A stretch of 35,236 nt of DNA from Lachnospiraceae bacterium (lineage in GTDB: Bacteria; Bacillota; Clostridia; Lachnospirales; Lachnospiraceae): positions 1-35,236 of the forward strand of contig JAGBBV010000002.1 in NCBI GenBank assembly GCA_017938315.1. Direction: 5' to 3'. The translations under genes were made by a program, and so were the position numbers. Shown here piece after piece: positions 35,143 through 35,236 of this stretch; positions within the stretch are counted from its first letter, which is position 1, and every line of letters begins with the position of its first letter. The notes beneath the pieces are model-generated. The model had not been told where the DNA came from, did not search any database, and worked only from the letters and a program-made list of their open reading frames with translations.

Positions 35143-35236
35143 ATGTCTATTTGTCCTAAGAATAAATCTTCCAAAGCAAGAAGAGATAAGAGAAGAGCAA
35201 ACTGGAAAATGAGTGCTCCTACATTAGTAAAGTGCA
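35143..35236 (+). CDS. rpmF: 50S ribosomal protein L32, 3' end cut by the window
   Basis: The first 31 residues are visible, opening MSICPKNKSSKARRDKRRAN and continuing with the conserved WKMSAPTLVKC; the last cysteine begins the zinc-binding site of the C+ form. GGAGG lies nine bases upstream. In Firmicutes plsX and fatty-acid genes often follow, but they are beyond this window. Confidence 0.95.
   Translation, partial: MSICPKNKSSKARRDKRRANWKMSAPTLVKC

Overview
The window looks like a chromosomal segment of a low-GC, Gram-positive anaerobe of the Clostridia, most likely family Lachnospiraceae. The evidence is AT-rich DNA with AGGAGG-type ribosome binding sites and TTGACA/TATAAT promoters; fermentative pta-ackA; the DAP-dehydrogenase route to lysine; the polA-coaE-FtsA-like block; and the tmcAL / pta-ackA / DUF177 / rpmF order. 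The family is inferred from gene content and protein style, not from a database search. I see no IS element, prophage, CRISPR array or rRNA. Apart from 16968-17377, no stretch over 300 bases lacks a gene; that one holds a leucine-rich-repeat remnant and the promoter of the transport operon.

Layout, left to right. 1-2760: end of a membrane protein gene, then hisH-hisF (tail of a histidine operon) and ung. 2786-6089: a TrmB-type regulator overlapping lysA, a tRNA-Leu(CAA) with its own terminator, and ddh; together these give the last step of lysine synthesis and the direct route to meso-DAP. 6116-8623: PTS enzyme I, then nagB with its own promoter, leader hairpin and terminator. 8680-15263: an orphan zinc-finger anti-sigma-like protein, polA, coaE, a large FtsA-like actin-fold protein and a YycJ-type metallo-beta-lactamase-fold hydrolase, all closely packed. 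15256-16967: an ACT-domain protein and its UPF0210 partner under their own promoter.

17307-28285 is the unusual part. It reads as one operon: a lipoprotein substrate-binding protein with a propeller-like front half, two MalF/MalG-type permeases, a MacA/HlyD-type adaptor, a 1093-residue fusion of a truncated MacB/FtsX-type permease to a second paralogous substrate-binding lipoprotein, and a Cache-HAMP-GGDEF diguanylate cyclase. No ATPase is encoded here. The fusion carries an internal lipoprotein signal and an internal ribosome binding site plus ATG, so it could act as a polyprotein processed by signal peptidase II, or give a separate lipoprotein by internal initiation. This is the best candidate for something undescribed.

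28292-32130 is on the minus strand: tmcAL, a LacI-family regulator and uxaC (glucuronate catabolism). The LacI gene has a 40-bp palindrome at its promoter. 32233-35236 returns to the plus strand: pta-ackA, then a perfect-consensus promoter inside a large palindrome driving a DUF177 (YceD/YlbN) protein and rpmF, which is cut by the window end.
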